Shown here: positions 35,695-45,259 of the stretch, in pieces
Position numbering within the stretch: position 1 is the first letter of the stretch
How the letters are laid out: each line of letters opens with the position of its first letter
Assembly: GCA_016867265.1 (NCBI GenBank)
Contig: VGJW01000005.1
Location: 79,424 to 143,423 of the forward strand
Reading direction: 5' to 3'
DNA from: Candidatus Tanganyikabacteria bacterium
Lineage (GTDB): Bacteria; Cyanobacteriota; Sericytochromatia; S15B-MN24; VGJW01
Length of the DNA stretch: 64,000 nucleotides
Notes under the pieces: model-generated
Told to the model about the DNA's origin: nothing
Databases searched by the model: none
The model's input: the letters and a program-made list of their open reading frames with translations, nothing else
Made by a program: the position numbers and the translations under genes

Positions 35695-36807
35695 TTACGG
35701 GGTAGCTTCTTCCCGGATGCCCGTCAGACGGACATTCCAGGGACCGCCGTCCTCCCTCAGGACCAGCGTCAGGCCACGGGTATCCGCGGCGAGGTCCTTG
35801 CCGACGTGCAGGTGGCGGCTCTGCTGTTCGCCGGGGGCAAGCGTCCACGCTGCCTCTTCCCCGCTTGCCCGCGTCACCCACGCCGTCAAGTCCTCGCCTT
35901 CCCGGGTGGCCAACTGGATGTCGCCATCCTGACCCAGCAAGGTCAGGGGGTGGTCGGTACCGTTGGCTACCTGCACCGTCACCCGCAGGCCGTCGCCCGT
36001 GACCATTCGGGCATTGAACGAGGCGGAAACGCCCTGCTGGACGACGACACGGCTGATGTACTCGAGGATCGGAGGCGGTGTCGGGGCCGGCGTCGGGGTC
36101 GGTACCGGGCTGGGTTCGACCGCGAATACACCGCCGCTGGCCGTCGCAATATCTGCCGATGCCGTTGCGCCCGATGCCTCGAGCATGGCGGTCCACGGTT
36201 CGATCGGAGCGGGAGCCGGGGCGCCGATGGATTGGCGCAGGGCCGGCACGGGGGTCGAGGGCCCCACCAGCCACAGCGTCAGGCCGGCACCCAGCAGGAA
36301 CCCGGCCACCCCGGTGCCGACGAGCAAGGTCGTCTGGCCGCTGCCGGTCTCGGGATCGGGCTGGTCCGGGTCGACGCCCTCGAAGGCCTGCCGCAGCCAT
36401 CGGACGACCGGACGCTTGGCCGGCTCCGGGTCCAGGGCATCCAGCAGCACGAGGTCGATGGCCGAGGACAAGCCGCGGACGAGGTCGCTGGGCCGGGCGA
36501 GGCCACCGGAACGAGGCTGGCGGGCGCCTTCGGGAAAGGCCTGGTGGCCGGTCAGGACCTCGTAGGCGAGGGCGGCCAATGCATGAACGTCGGCTGCCGG
36601 ACCCGTGGCGGGTTCCTCAGGCGCCGTCCATCGCCCCGGTATTTCTGCCGGCGTCTCGGGGACCTTGAATCGCCCGAGGCACAATTCCTCAAGGGTTTCG
36701 CCAGCCAACTGGCCATGCCAGCGATGTTCCTGGTGCAGGGCCTCGAGGCGGCGGGCAAGGTCTTGAACCTGGGGCCAGAGCGTCGTGGAGAGGGGCTTGC
36801 CGGTCAT
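35695..36807 (-). CDS. Degenerate protein kinase-like membrane protein
   Basis: A 370-residue protein. Residues 1-150 resemble the C-lobe of a Ser/Thr protein kinase ([45 protein letters not shown]), but the Gly-loop, catalytic Asp and DFG motif are not seen, so it should be inactive. A membrane segment (about 158-180) follows, then a Pro-rich linker ([15 protein letters not shown]) and a beta-rich external domain. Start overlaps the uvrB stop by 4 nt (ATGA). A sensing or scaffold role is guessed. Confidence 0.65.
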   Translation of the reverse strand: MTGKPLSTTLWPQVQDLARRLEALHQEHRWHGQLAGETLEELCLGRFKVPETPAEIPGRWTAPEEPATGPAADVHALAALAYEVLTGHQAFPEGARQPRSGGLARPSDLVRGLSSAIDLVLLDALDPEPAKRPVVRWLRQAFEGVDPDQPDPETGSGQTTLLVGTGVAGFLLGAGLTLWLVGPSTPVPALRQSIGAPAPAPIEPWTAMLEASGATASADIATASGGVFAVEPSPVPTPTPAPTPPPILEYISRVVVQQGVSASFNARMVTGDGLRVTVQVANGTDHPLTLLGQDGDIQLATREGEDLTAWVTRASGEEAAWTLAPGEQQSRHLHVGKDLAADTRGLTLVLREDGGPWNVRLTGIREEATP

Positions 36808-38864
36808 GACCTGCGTCCTTTGGGGCGCCGGGCGCCCGGTGTGTCCTGGGGTGGGGTGCCGAGGGCCTCGGCTGCCTGGGCCTGGGCCCGGCCATGATCG
36901 GCCATCTGGAGACGAAGCGACTGGATGCGATCCCGAAGCTCCGCCGCGTGCTCGAACTCGAGCGACTGGGCTGCCGCACGCATCTCGCCCTCGAGGCGCT
37001 TGATGGCGGCGGGGATGTCCTCCGGCCGTACGATCGTGGCCGAGTCGACCTCGGGCGCGGCACCCAGTGCCTCGAGCAAGGCGTTGCGAGACGACTTCAC
37101 GATGGGTTGGGGCACGATGCCGTTTGCCTCATTGTGGGCTTCCTGAAGCTTTCGGCGCCGGTTTGTCTCATCGATCGCCCGCTCCATCGAGCCCGTGATG
37201 CGGTCGGCATACATCAGGACGTGGCCTTCGGGATGTCGGGCGGCGCGCCCCATGGTCTGGATCAGGGAACGACCATCCCTCAAGTAGCCTTCCTTGTCCG
37301 CATCGAGGATGGCCACGAGCGAGACCTCGGGCAGGTCCAGTCCCTCGCGCAGCAGGTTGACGCCCACGAGGATGTCGAACACGCCCTGGCGCAGGTCACG
37401 CAGCAAGGCGATGCGCTCGAGCGACTTGACGTCGCTGTGCAGGTAGCGTGCCTTGAGGCCGATCTCGAGCATGTAGTCCGTCAGGTCCTCGGCCATGCGC
37501 TTGGTCAGCGTCGTGACGAGGACCCGGTGGCCTCGACCGGTGCGTTCCCGGATGACGCCGACAAGATGGTCGACCTGGCCCGTGACCGGTCGGACCTCGA
37601 TCGTGGGGTCGATCAGGCCCGTGGGGCGGATGATCTGCTCGACCACGTTGGCGCCCGCTTCCTTCATTTCGCGGTCGCCCGGCGTCGCCGACACGTACAT
37701 GACCTGACCCACGCGTTGCCAAAACTCGGCCGCCTGCAAGGGACGGTTGTCCAGCGCGCTGGGCAATCGGAAGCCATGATCGACGAGCACGGTCTTGCGC
37801 GACCTGTCCCCGGCATACATCGCCTGTACCTGTGGCAGGGTGACGTGGCTCTCGTCGATGAACAGCAGGAAATCCTTGGGGAAGTAGCTGAGCAACGTGG
37901 CGGGAGGTTCGCCCTCGCGCCGGCCCCCGAGGTGGCGAGAGTAGTTCTCGACGCCGTTGCACTGGCCGATCTGGCGCAGCATCTCGAGATCATAGCGCGT
38001 CCGCTGCTCGATGCGCTGGGCTTCGAGCAGCTTCTGGTGGCGCATGAACCAGCCCAGACGGTCGTCGAGTTCGGTCTCGATGTCCCGCAGGGCACGCCCC
38101 AGGTCCTCCTCGGGCGTCACGAAGTGCTTCGCCGGGAAGATGGTGACTTGGTCGATATCACGCAGGATTTCGCCCGTGACGGGATCGATCACCCGGATGC
38201 GATCGACCTCGTCCCCGAAGAGCTCGATGCGGACCACCGACTCCTCGTAGCTGGGTACCAATTCGACCGAGTCGCCCCGGACTCGGAATCGACCGCGTCC
38301 CAGGTCGATGTCATTGCGTTCGTAGTAGACGGAGACCAGCGCGCGAAGCAGGGCTTGCCGGCTGATGGTCTCGCCGACGTGGATGCGTCGCGCCCCCCGC
38401 GCATAATCCTCCGGTGGGCCCAGACCGTAGATGCACGAGATCGAGGCCACCACCACGGTATCCCGGCGTTCGAGCAGGTTGCGCGTGGCCGAGTGCCGCA
38501 GGCGGTCGATGTCGTCGTTGATGGCCGACGTCTTCTCGATGTAGGTGTCCGTCGAGGGAATGTAGGCCTCGGGCTGGTAGTAGTCGTAATAGCTGACGAA
38601 GTACTCGATGGCGTTGTCGGGAAAGAACTCGCGCAGCTCGTTGCAGAGCTGCGCTGCTAGGGTCTTGTTGTGCGCCAGGATCAGCGTCGGGCGTTGCAGG
38701 CGCTCGATGGCGGCCGCCATGGTGTAGGTCTTGCCAGTGCCCGTGGCCCCCAGCAGGACGACCCGTTCCGTGGCGGGGTCACCAAAGGCCTTCGCGATGG
38801 CCTCGATGGCCTTGCCTTGGTCCCCTGCCGGCCCATAGGGGGCCTTGAGCGTGAAAGGTGGCAC
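36804..38864 (-). CDS. uvrB: Excinuclease ABC subunit B
   Basis: A 686-residue UvrB, the usual size, verifying lesions in nucleotide excision repair with UvrA and UvrC. Visible: Walker [15 protein letters not shown], the beta-hairpin region [20 protein letters not shown], helicase motifs through [20 protein letters not shown] and the C-terminal UVR motif ([20 protein letters not shown]). GTG start at 38864. LexA is upstream in the same direction but no LexA box is visible next to uvrB. Confidence 0.96.
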   Translation of the reverse strand: MPPFTLKAPYGPAGDQGKAIEAIAKAFGDPATERVVLLGATGTGKTYTMAAAIERLQRPTLILAHNKTLAAQLCNELREFFPDNAIEYFVSYYDYYQPEAYIPSTDTYIEKTSAINDDIDRLRHSATRNLLERRDTVVVASISCIYGLGPPEDYARGARRIHVGETISRQALLRALVSVYYERNDIDLGRGRFRVRGDSVELVPSYEESVVRIELFGDEVDRIRVIDPVTGEILRDIDQVTIFPAKHFVTPEEDLGRALRDIETELDDRLGWFMRHQKLLEAQRIEQRTRYDLEMLRQIGQCNGVENYSRHLGGRREGEPPATLLSYFPKDFLLFIDESHVTLPQVQAMYAGDRSRKTVLVDHGFRLPSALDNRPLQAAEFWQRVGQVMYVSATPGDREMKEAGANVVEQIIRPTGLIDPTIEVRPVTGQVDHLVGVIRERTGRGHRVLVTTLTKRMAEDLTDYMLEIGLKARYLHSDVKSLERIALLRDLRQGVFDILVGVNLLREGLDLPEVSLVAILDADKEGYLRDGRSLIQTMGRAARHPEGHVLMYADRITGSMERAIDETNRRRKLQEAHNEANGIVPQPIVKSSRNALLEALGAAPEVDSATIVRPEDIPAAIKRLEGEMRAAAQSLEFEHAAELRDRIQSLRLQMADHGRAQAQAAEALGTPPQDTPGARRPKGRRS

Positions 38865-38873
38865 CCGGAAGCG

Positions 38874-39077
38874 TCAGCCCCCGGTCGCCGGGGGAGTCGG
38901 GGGCAAGTCGCCACCATCCCCGGGTGCTGCCTGGCTGCTGCCCAAGGCTTCGGCATGGCCGTCCTTGAACTCGCGACCGGAACGGCGGATGGCTCGGGCG
39001 AGCTCCGGGATCTTCTGGGAACCGAAGAGGAGGACACCCAGACCCACGATCACGGCGGCATCGGCAAAGGACAACAT
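38874..39077 (-). CDS. tatA: Tat translocase subunit TatA/E-like
   Basis: A 67-residue protein with a single N-terminal membrane helix, the conserved LFGSQKIPELARAIRRSGRE amphipathic helix and an acidic/Pro tail, the standard build of TatA pores for folded-protein export. The ATG at 39077 gives the right size. It stands alone, without tatB or tatC nearby. Overlap or gap with uvrB is 9 nt. Confidence 0.88.
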   Translation of the reverse strand: MLSFADAAVIVGLGVLLFGSQKIPELARAIRRSGREFKDGHAEALGSSQAAPGDGGDLPPTPPATGG

Positions 39078-39115
39078 GGATGAATTGTAGCTCCGGCCCC
39101 GGCTCGGGACAAAGG

Positions 39116-39149
39116 CCGGGGGGGCCGGCCTGGTGGCCGACCCCCCCGG
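39116..39149 (-). terminator. Strong hairpin after groEL
   Basis: A 15-bp stem with one mismatch (CCGGGGGGGCCGGCC against GGCCGACCCCCCCGG) and a 4-nt loop lies 39 nt past the groEL stop, followed on the minus strand by TTT. It probably ends the groES-groEL transcript before tatA. Confidence 0.6.
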
Positions 39150-39187
39150 GTTCATGCGGACGTCAGGTAGATGCAGGTCCCGAAGGC

Positions 39188-40831
<1,644 letters not shown>

Positions 40832-40871
40832 TTAACTCGCTTTATATGCGCTTTAGGGTAGGGAAACCGGA

Positions 40872-41174
40872 TTACTCGATGATGCCGAGAATGTCCTTCT
40901 CGGCCAGCAGCAGATACTCGGCGCCGTCGAGCTTGACCTCGGTGCCGGAATACTTGGCGAAGATGACGCGCTCGCCCGTCTTGACGTCCATCGGCAGGCG
41001 ATCGCCGTCATCGTCCATCTTGCCGGGGCCGACAGCGATGACTTCGCCCATCTGCGGCTTCTCCTGCGCGGTGTCCGGCAGATAGATGCCGCCCGAGGTT
41101 TGCTCCTGCTTGAGAACCTTGACGACGACCCGATCCCCGAGGGGCCGGATCTTGCTCATGGTGGCTGTTGTCAT
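40872..41174 (-). CDS. groES: Co-chaperonin GroES
   Basis: A 100-residue co-chaperonin with [20 protein letters not shown], the mobile loop [15 protein letters not shown] and [18 protein letters not shown]. The ATG at 41174 has GGAGG 12 nt upstream; an internal ATG at 41159 is the alternative. Controlled by the CIRCE element upstream. Confidence 0.96.
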   Translation of the reverse strand: MTTATMSKIRPLGDRVVVKVLKQEQTSGGIYLPDTAQEKPQMGEVIAVGPGKMDDDGDRLPMDVKTGERVIFAKYSGTEVKLDGAEYLLLAEKDILGIIE

Positions 41175-41209
41175 GGGTGGTTTGAACCTCCGTAGAAACC
41201 AATCTCTGG

Positions 41210-41236
41210 TTAGCACTCATTCGAGGTGAGTGCTAA
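41210..41236 (-). promoter_or_regulatory. CIRCE operator of groESL
   Basis: A perfect CIRCE element, TTAGCACTC-N9-GAGTGCTAA, lies 35 nt before the groES start. It is the known binding site of the HrcA heat-shock repressor, so groESL is very probably HrcA-controlled. hrcA is not in the window. Confidence 0.95.
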
Positions 41237-41244
41237 CAGCCGCT

Positions 41245-41274
41245 ATCGTACCCCACCCCTTCCCGGTCGCGCAA
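41245..41274 (-). promoter_or_regulatory. groESL promoter
   Basis: TTGCGC (41269-41274) and TACGAT (41245-41250), 18 nt apart, sit just upstream of CIRCE, so that the operator covers the likely transcription start, the usual arrangement. Confidence 0.55.
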
Positions 41275-41307
41275 GGCGACAGCGGGTGGCTTGCGTCGCG
41301 GCCCTGC

Positions 41308-41922
41308 CTAGACGCGGCGGATCAGGCCCACGACCTTGCCCTGAATGGTCACGTCGGGCACCAGGATCGGTTCCATCGCCGCGTTGGCCGGTTGGAGGCG
41401 GTAGCCCTGCGGGTGCCGATACAGGCGCTTCAGGGTCGCTTCGCCGTCCTCGAGGAGGGCCACGACAATCTCGCCGTCGCGTGCCGTCTGTTGCTTGCGG
41501 ATGACGACCCAATCCCCCGGCGTGATGTGGTCCTCGATCATGGATTCACCCTTGACCTCGAGGAGATACACCTGATCCTGAGGCCAGAGGTCGGCCAGGT
41601 CGACCTGATCCTGTCCCTCTATGGCCTCGATGGGCCGACCTGCCGCGATTCGCCCGGCCATCGGCAGGACACTCGCCGGTCGTTCGACGGCATCGTCGCC
41701 CATGATGCGGATGGCGCGGTTGCGCCCCTTTTCCCATTCGATGAGCCCGCGGGCCGCGAGGCTGGTGAGGTGGTAATGGATGGTCGAGGTCGACCGAAGG
41801 CCCGTCGCGAGGCCGATTTCCCGAATCGAGGGCACGTAGCCCTTCTCCGTGCGCCACTGGCGAAGGACCTCGAGGATCTCGGCCTGACGCGCCGGAAGGT
41901 CAAGTTCGCTCGGGTGGGTCAT
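41308..41922 (-). CDS. lexA: LexA SOS repressor
   Basis: A 204-residue LexA. Residues 1-70 form the winged helix-turn-helix (YVPSIREIGLATGLRSTSTI), and the C-terminal half is the S24-type latent protease with Ser127 in KGESMIEDHITPGD, Lys165 in EATLKRLYR and the Ala89-Gly90 self-cleavage site in PMAGRIAAG. It represses DNA-damage genes until RecA triggers cleavage. A GAAC-N4-GTTC box lies 23 nt upstream, implying autoregulation. Confidence 0.96.
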   Translation of the reverse strand: MTHPSELDLPARQAEILEVLRQWRTEKGYVPSIREIGLATGLRSTSTIHYHLTSLAARGLIEWEKGRNRAIRIMGDDAVERPASVLPMAGRIAAGRPIEAIEGQDQVDLADLWPQDQVYLLEVKGESMIEDHITPGDWVVIRKQQTARDGEIVVALLEDGEATLKRLYRHPQGYRLQPANAAMEPILVPDVTIQGKVVGLIRRV

Positions 41923-41944
41923 GGTAGGGGCCTCCTGCGGGACG

Positions 41945-41956
41945 GAACAATGGTTC
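41945..41956. promoter_or_regulatory. LexA box (GAAC-N4-GTTC)
   Basis: GAACAATGGTTC is a perfect match to the GAAC-N4-GTTC LexA operator known from Firmicutes and Actinobacteria, placed just upstream of lexA. Confidence 0.7.
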
Positions 41957-42034
41957 GATTCTCGTTTGGAGGTGGCCCCCTGTCAAGCGGCGAGGGGTCT
42001 TGAATCAAGGTAAAGCTACCGTTAAGATGTCCAT

Positions 42035-42427
42035 GTGCACCTTGCCGTTCTTCATCTCGCCTTCGATGGCAGCCTGGCCAAACGCCGGCGGGCCTCGATG
42101 TCGGGGCGTGGCTGGGGTGTCTACCACCTGCACCCGACGGGGGCGGCGCTGACGGCGCTTCGCGAGTTTCCGCCCGATGTGCTGGTGGTCGAGGCCGCCA
42201 GTCGCGAGGACGAGGTCCGGCCGATCCTCGGCGCCTTGGCTGCCGAGCGTCATCGTCGCGGGGGCCTCTTTCCCATCGTCGTGGTGGGGGGCGAGGCATT
42301 GGACGCGGCGTCTTGGCCGTCGGCCCCGGGGGGCTGGCGGCGCTTTCTCGCGCCGGGCGCCACGGACGTCGAGGTCGAGGAGGCGTGCCTTGCGGCTGCC
42401 GGCCTGCGCCGTGAGGCCATGGCCTGA
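42035..42427 (+). CDS. Receiver-like small protein
   Basis: A 130-residue protein from a GTG start. The pattern PPDVLVVEAASREDEVRPIL and the following FPIVVVGG strand resemble a response-regulator receiver fold, but the usual Asp and Lys sites are not clear, so it may be a pseudo-receiver. The stop shares a base with the next ATG, which argues that it is a real, coupled gene. No kinase is adjacent. Confidence 0.5.
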   Translation: MHLAVLHLAFDGSLAKRRRASMSGRGWGVYHLHPTGAALTALREFPPDVLVVEAASREDEVRPILGALAAERHRRGGLFPIVVVGGEALDAASWPSAPGGWRRFLAPGATDVEVEEACLAAAGLRREAMA

Positions 42428-43683
42428 TGCGCTGCCCCGGACGCTTGGTCCCGGTTCTCGTCGCCGCCGTCGGCCTTTCCGCCTGCGGGACGGCCCCGAG
42501 TCACCTTTGGGCCGGGCCAGCATTCCGGCCATTGCCCGGTGCATTCGAGGCGGATCAGGACGTCGGGGTGGGCGGGACGCGCAGGGCCCTGATGCCGGCC
42601 CAGATTCGCACGATTCGAGTAGGTCTCACGCTCGGTGCGGCCGAAGTCCAGTTGGGTCTCGCGCCGGGCAGCTCCATTCAGGGCCAGGTGCTGGAGCCTG
42701 GCGGCGTGCTCGCGGTGGCCGCCACCGGCGCCGGCAGGGCCCGCCTCACGGGACCGTGGGGTGACGTGGAACAGCGCCTTCCCCTTTGGATTCAGCCGGC
42801 GTCCGCGACCCAGGTGCAACATAAGGGCAGGCGCTACGGAGGGCTGATCGAGGTGCTCGATGCCCCCGACAGGCCGGGTTCGCTCACGGTGGTCGAGCGC
42901 GTGCCCCTCGAGGATTACCTTCGTGGTGTCGTTCCCGCCGAGATCAAGGCTTCGTGGCATCCCGAGGCGCTCCGCTGTCAGGCTGTGGCTGCGCGGACCT
43001 ATGCCTGCGCCAACCTCGGGCGGCGCGCGGCCATGGGTTTCGATCTGATGGATACCGTCTCGGACCAGGTCTATGGGGGGGTCGGCGCCGCCCACCCGCT
43101 GACGGATGAGGCCATCCGGGCGACGGAGGGCGTCGTCATGACGTGGCAGGACAAGCCCATCGAGGCGTACTTCCACAGCTCTTCGGGCGGCGAGACGGAC
43201 GACGGGCTTGCCGTATGGGGCTTGGACCTGCCCTACCTGCGCGGTACGGTGGACGTTGATGCTTCCCCCAATGCTTCGTGGCAGGTCGAGATCACGCCCG
43301 AGGCCCTGCGGCGCGGCTTGCAGGTGCTCGGCGTCTCGTGCGGCGTCCCCGAGCGCCTCGAGGTGGTGACCCGAACGCCGCACGGGAGGGCCCGTTGGCT
43401 CGCGGTGACGGGCAACGAAGGTATGGTGCGGGTGGATGCCAACAAGCTCAGGCTTGCCTCGGGTTGGCGCAGCACGCGCTACGCCGTCACCAGCGTGGCC
43501 GCCGGCTGGCGTCTGGATGGCGGGGGCTGGGGGCATGGCCTGGGCATGAGCCAGTGGGGCGCCAAGGCTTTCGCCGAGGCGGGCATGTCGGCGCCTGCCA
43601 TCCTCGAGCGGTATTACCCGGGTGCTCGCTGGACAGCACCGCAAGCGTCCGTTTCCGGCCTAATGCCGCTGGTGGGGCGCTGA
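42427..43683 (+). CDS. SpoIID/LytB-domain lipoprotein
   Basis: A 418-residue lipoprotein (lipobox VGLSACG). The SpoIID domain is clear: VPLEDYLRGVVPAEI with the catalytic-type Glu, HPEALRCQAVAARTYA, FHSSSGGETDD and the terminal GHGLGMSQWGAKAFAEAG. SpoIID-like enzymes are lytic transglycosylases on denuded peptidoglycan; outside sporeformers they act in cell-wall remodelling. No sporulation genes are seen. Its end overlaps the convergent amidohydrolase by nearly 200 nt. Confidence 0.88.
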   Translation: MRCPGRLVPVLVAAVGLSACGTAPSHLWAGPAFRPLPGAFEADQDVGVGGTRRALMPAQIRTIRVGLTLGAAEVQLGLAPGSSIQGQVLEPGGVLAVAATGAGRARLTGPWGDVEQRLPLWIQPASATQVQHKGRRYGGLIEVLDAPDRPGSLTVVERVPLEDYLRGVVPAEIKASWHPEALRCQAVAARTYACANLGRRAAMGFDLMDTVSDQVYGGVGAAHPLTDEAIRATEGVVMTWQDKPIEAYFHSSSGGETDDGLAVWGLDLPYLRGTVDVDASPNASWQVEITPEALRRGLQVLGVSCGVPERLEVVTRTPHGRARWLAVTGNEGMVRVDANKLRLASGWRSTRYAVTSVAAGWRLDGGGWGHGLGMSQWGAKAFAEAGMSAPAILERYYPGARWTAPQASVSGLMPLVGR

Positions 43684-44617
43684 CGCGTTTCAGGCCCAGC
43701 AGCTGCATCGCGCTGCCCCCGAGCACCGCATCGCGTTCCGGTCCCGGGGGCAGCGCCCTGCGGACGTGGGCCAGGGCGTAGCGCACCTTGAGCAGGGGCC
43801 AGTCCGAGCCGAACAGGACCCGGTCCGCACCCAGCCTTTGTACGGCAGCGCCTATCGTTGCCGGGTCCTGCCAACTGGTCTCGACGAGCACCCAGGGACG
43901 GCGGGAAGCAAGGTCGAGGACACGCTCCGACTGATCCCAGCCAATGTGGGCCAGGATGACCGGTTGTCGACTACACGCGTCCAGGAGCGGCACCAGCAGG
44001 CGTGCGTCCTCCCAGCCGCAAGTCCGGAACGCAAAGGTGCCCGTGTGAAAGGTGACGGCCAGGCGGTGCCTCTCTGCCAGGCCCATCAGCCGATCGAGGC
44101 GTGGGTCACCAAGGTGTATCAGTTGCAGCTGGGGATGAATCTTGAGGCCGTGGATAGGATGGCGTTCCAGCAGTTCGGCCAGGCGTGCCTCGGGGTCCAA
44201 GTGGTAAGGGTCGAGCCCCACGGACAGGCTGAATCGACCGGAATATGCCGAGATGGCCTCGATGACGGGTTCGCTGGGGAAGTAGGGCTCCAGGGTGTGG
44301 ACCCAGGTAGGGGCGATGCCGCTCCGGTCCATGTCGGCCACCATATCGCGGACACCCAGCCGGCTGAAGATGGCTTGGACCTGCGGCCAGCCAAGGTCAC
44401 TCATGGCCTGAGACAGGGCCTGGGGCCAGCCGTGCCGCCCGAAGGTCGCGAGGCGGCCGAGCCGCGGGTGGGCGATGGGCTCGGTCCAGGTCAGCAGGCT
44501 GCTCAGCAGTGCCTCACCGGGATGGCGGGCAAAACGCTTGAGCAGCAAGCGAGGACCGCCCAGGCTGCCGAGGTGGGCCAGGGCATCCACCACAACTTCC
44601 GCTTCGGGCCTGACCAT
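43487..44617 (-). CDS. Amidohydrolase (TIM-barrel) family protein
   Basis: A 376-residue metal-dependent hydrolase of the amidohydrolase-2 type. Core strands are FSLSVGLDPYHLDPEARL, IHGLKIHPQLQLIHLGDPRL, RLAVTFHTGTFAF, VILAHIGWDQSERVLDLA and DRVLFGSDWPLLKVRYA, the last with the catalytic Asp. The usual N-terminal HxH is not visible (DALAHLG), so the metal site may be partial. The last 65 residues are basic and read through the SpoIID gene, so the true functional end may be near the family motif at LLGLKR. ATG at 44617 lies past the upstream hairpin. Confidence 0.7.
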   Translation of the reverse strand: MVRPEAEVVVDALAHLGSLGGPRLLLKRFARHPGEALLSSLLTWTEPIAHPRLGRLATFGRHGWPQALSQAMSDLGWPQVQAIFSRLGVRDMVADMDRSGIAPTWVHTLEPYFPSEPVIEAISAYSGRFSLSVGLDPYHLDPEARLAELLERHPIHGLKIHPQLQLIHLGDPRLDRLMGLAERHRLAVTFHTGTFAFRTCGWEDARLLVPLLDACSRQPVILAHIGWDQSERVLDLASRRPWVLVETSWQDPATIGAAVQRLGADRVLFGSDWPLLKVRYALAHVRRALPPGPERDAVLGGSAMQLLGLKRVSAPPAALGRKRTLAVLSSEHPGNTARGWQAPTCPPRRKPWRPTGSCPGHAPSPRHPDASRRPRW

Positions 44618-44628
44618 CCCAGAAAGCC

Positions 44629-44663
44629 GTAGCCCCCGCAACCTGTCTTGGTGCGGGGGCTAC
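44629..44663 (-). terminator. Hairpin after khpA
   Basis: A perfect 12-bp stem (GTAGCCCCCGCA/TGCGGGGGCTAC) with an 11-nt loop lies 16 nt past the khpA stop, followed by CTTTCT on the minus strand. It likely ends the ffh-rpsP-khpA transcript and makes a TTG at 44641, inside it, an unlikely start for the next gene. Confidence 0.65.
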
Positions 44664-44678
44664 GAAAGACCTGGGCCG

Positions 44679-44927
44679 TCAGGCGACGGCTTCCTCAAGT
44701 TCGATGGAGACCTGCTGGCCACCACGCTGTGCAGCCGCCTTCACGATTTGCCGCAGGGCAGCGATGGTCCTGCCCGAGCGGCCGATGACCCGGCCGACAT
44801 CACCGGGAGCGACCGTGACGAGCAACTGCAGCACGTTTCGCTCGTGGCCGAGCGTAATCCGGACCTCATCCGGATGGTCGACCAACGGCGTCAGCAGGTG
44901 AAGCAGCAGGGCCTCGTAAGGATCCAC
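44679..44927 (-). CDS. khpA: KH-domain RNA-binding protein KhpA
   Basis: An 82-residue single KH domain with the GxxG loop in GRVIGRSGRTIAALRQIV. It follows rpsP, as in many bacteria, where KhpA/KhpB bind RNA and affect cell division and sRNA function. Confidence 0.92.
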   Translation of the reverse strand: MDPYEALLLHLLTPLVDHPDEVRITLGHERNVLQLLVTVAPGDVGRVIGRSGRTIAALRQIVKAAAQRGGQQVSIELEEAVA

Positions 44928-44937
44928 GCGCGAACCT

Positions 44938-45225
44938 TCAGACGGCCTTGGCAGCCTTGGCGTCGGCCTTGGCCTTCTCGAAGGCCGCCAGCGTGCCGGC
45001 GCGACCGAGCAGGCTCTTGACCGTCTCAGAAGGCTGGGCGCCGTTCAACAGCCAATGCACGGCTTCCTCTTCCTTGACGCGAAGCTCGACCGGCTCACGC
45101 TGGGGATCGTAATAGCCGACCTCGGCCAGCACGCGACCATCGCGGCGGGTCCGCGAGTCGACGACGACCATGCGGTACTTGGCATGCTTGGTGGCGCCCA
45201 AGCGCTTGAGACGAATCTTGACCAT
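44938..45225 (-). CDS. rpsP: 30S ribosomal protein S16
   Basis: A 95-residue S16 with MVKIRLKRLGATKHAKYRMV and EVGYYDPQREPVELRV, typical of the family, and a C-terminal Ala/Lys-rich extension. Lies between ffh and khpA, the standard order. A GGAGG-type site precedes the ATG. Confidence 0.96.
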   Translation of the reverse strand: MVKIRLKRLGATKHAKYRMVVVDSRTRRDGRVLAEVGYYDPQREPVELRVKEEEAVHWLLNGAQPSETVKSLLGRAGTLAAFEKAKADAKAAKAV

Positions 45226-45259
45226 GCGATCCTCCGGGACGAAAGCCTAAAGGGGAAAC

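Noticed and set aside
36894..38660. 588-residue plus-strand frame opposite uvrB
   Set aside because: Antisense shadow of uvrB, composition biased and motifless.
42427..43683. Sporulation gene spoIID
   Set aside because: The domain fits, but no sporulation genes are present and the protein is a lipoprotein, so a cell-wall remodelling role is more likely.
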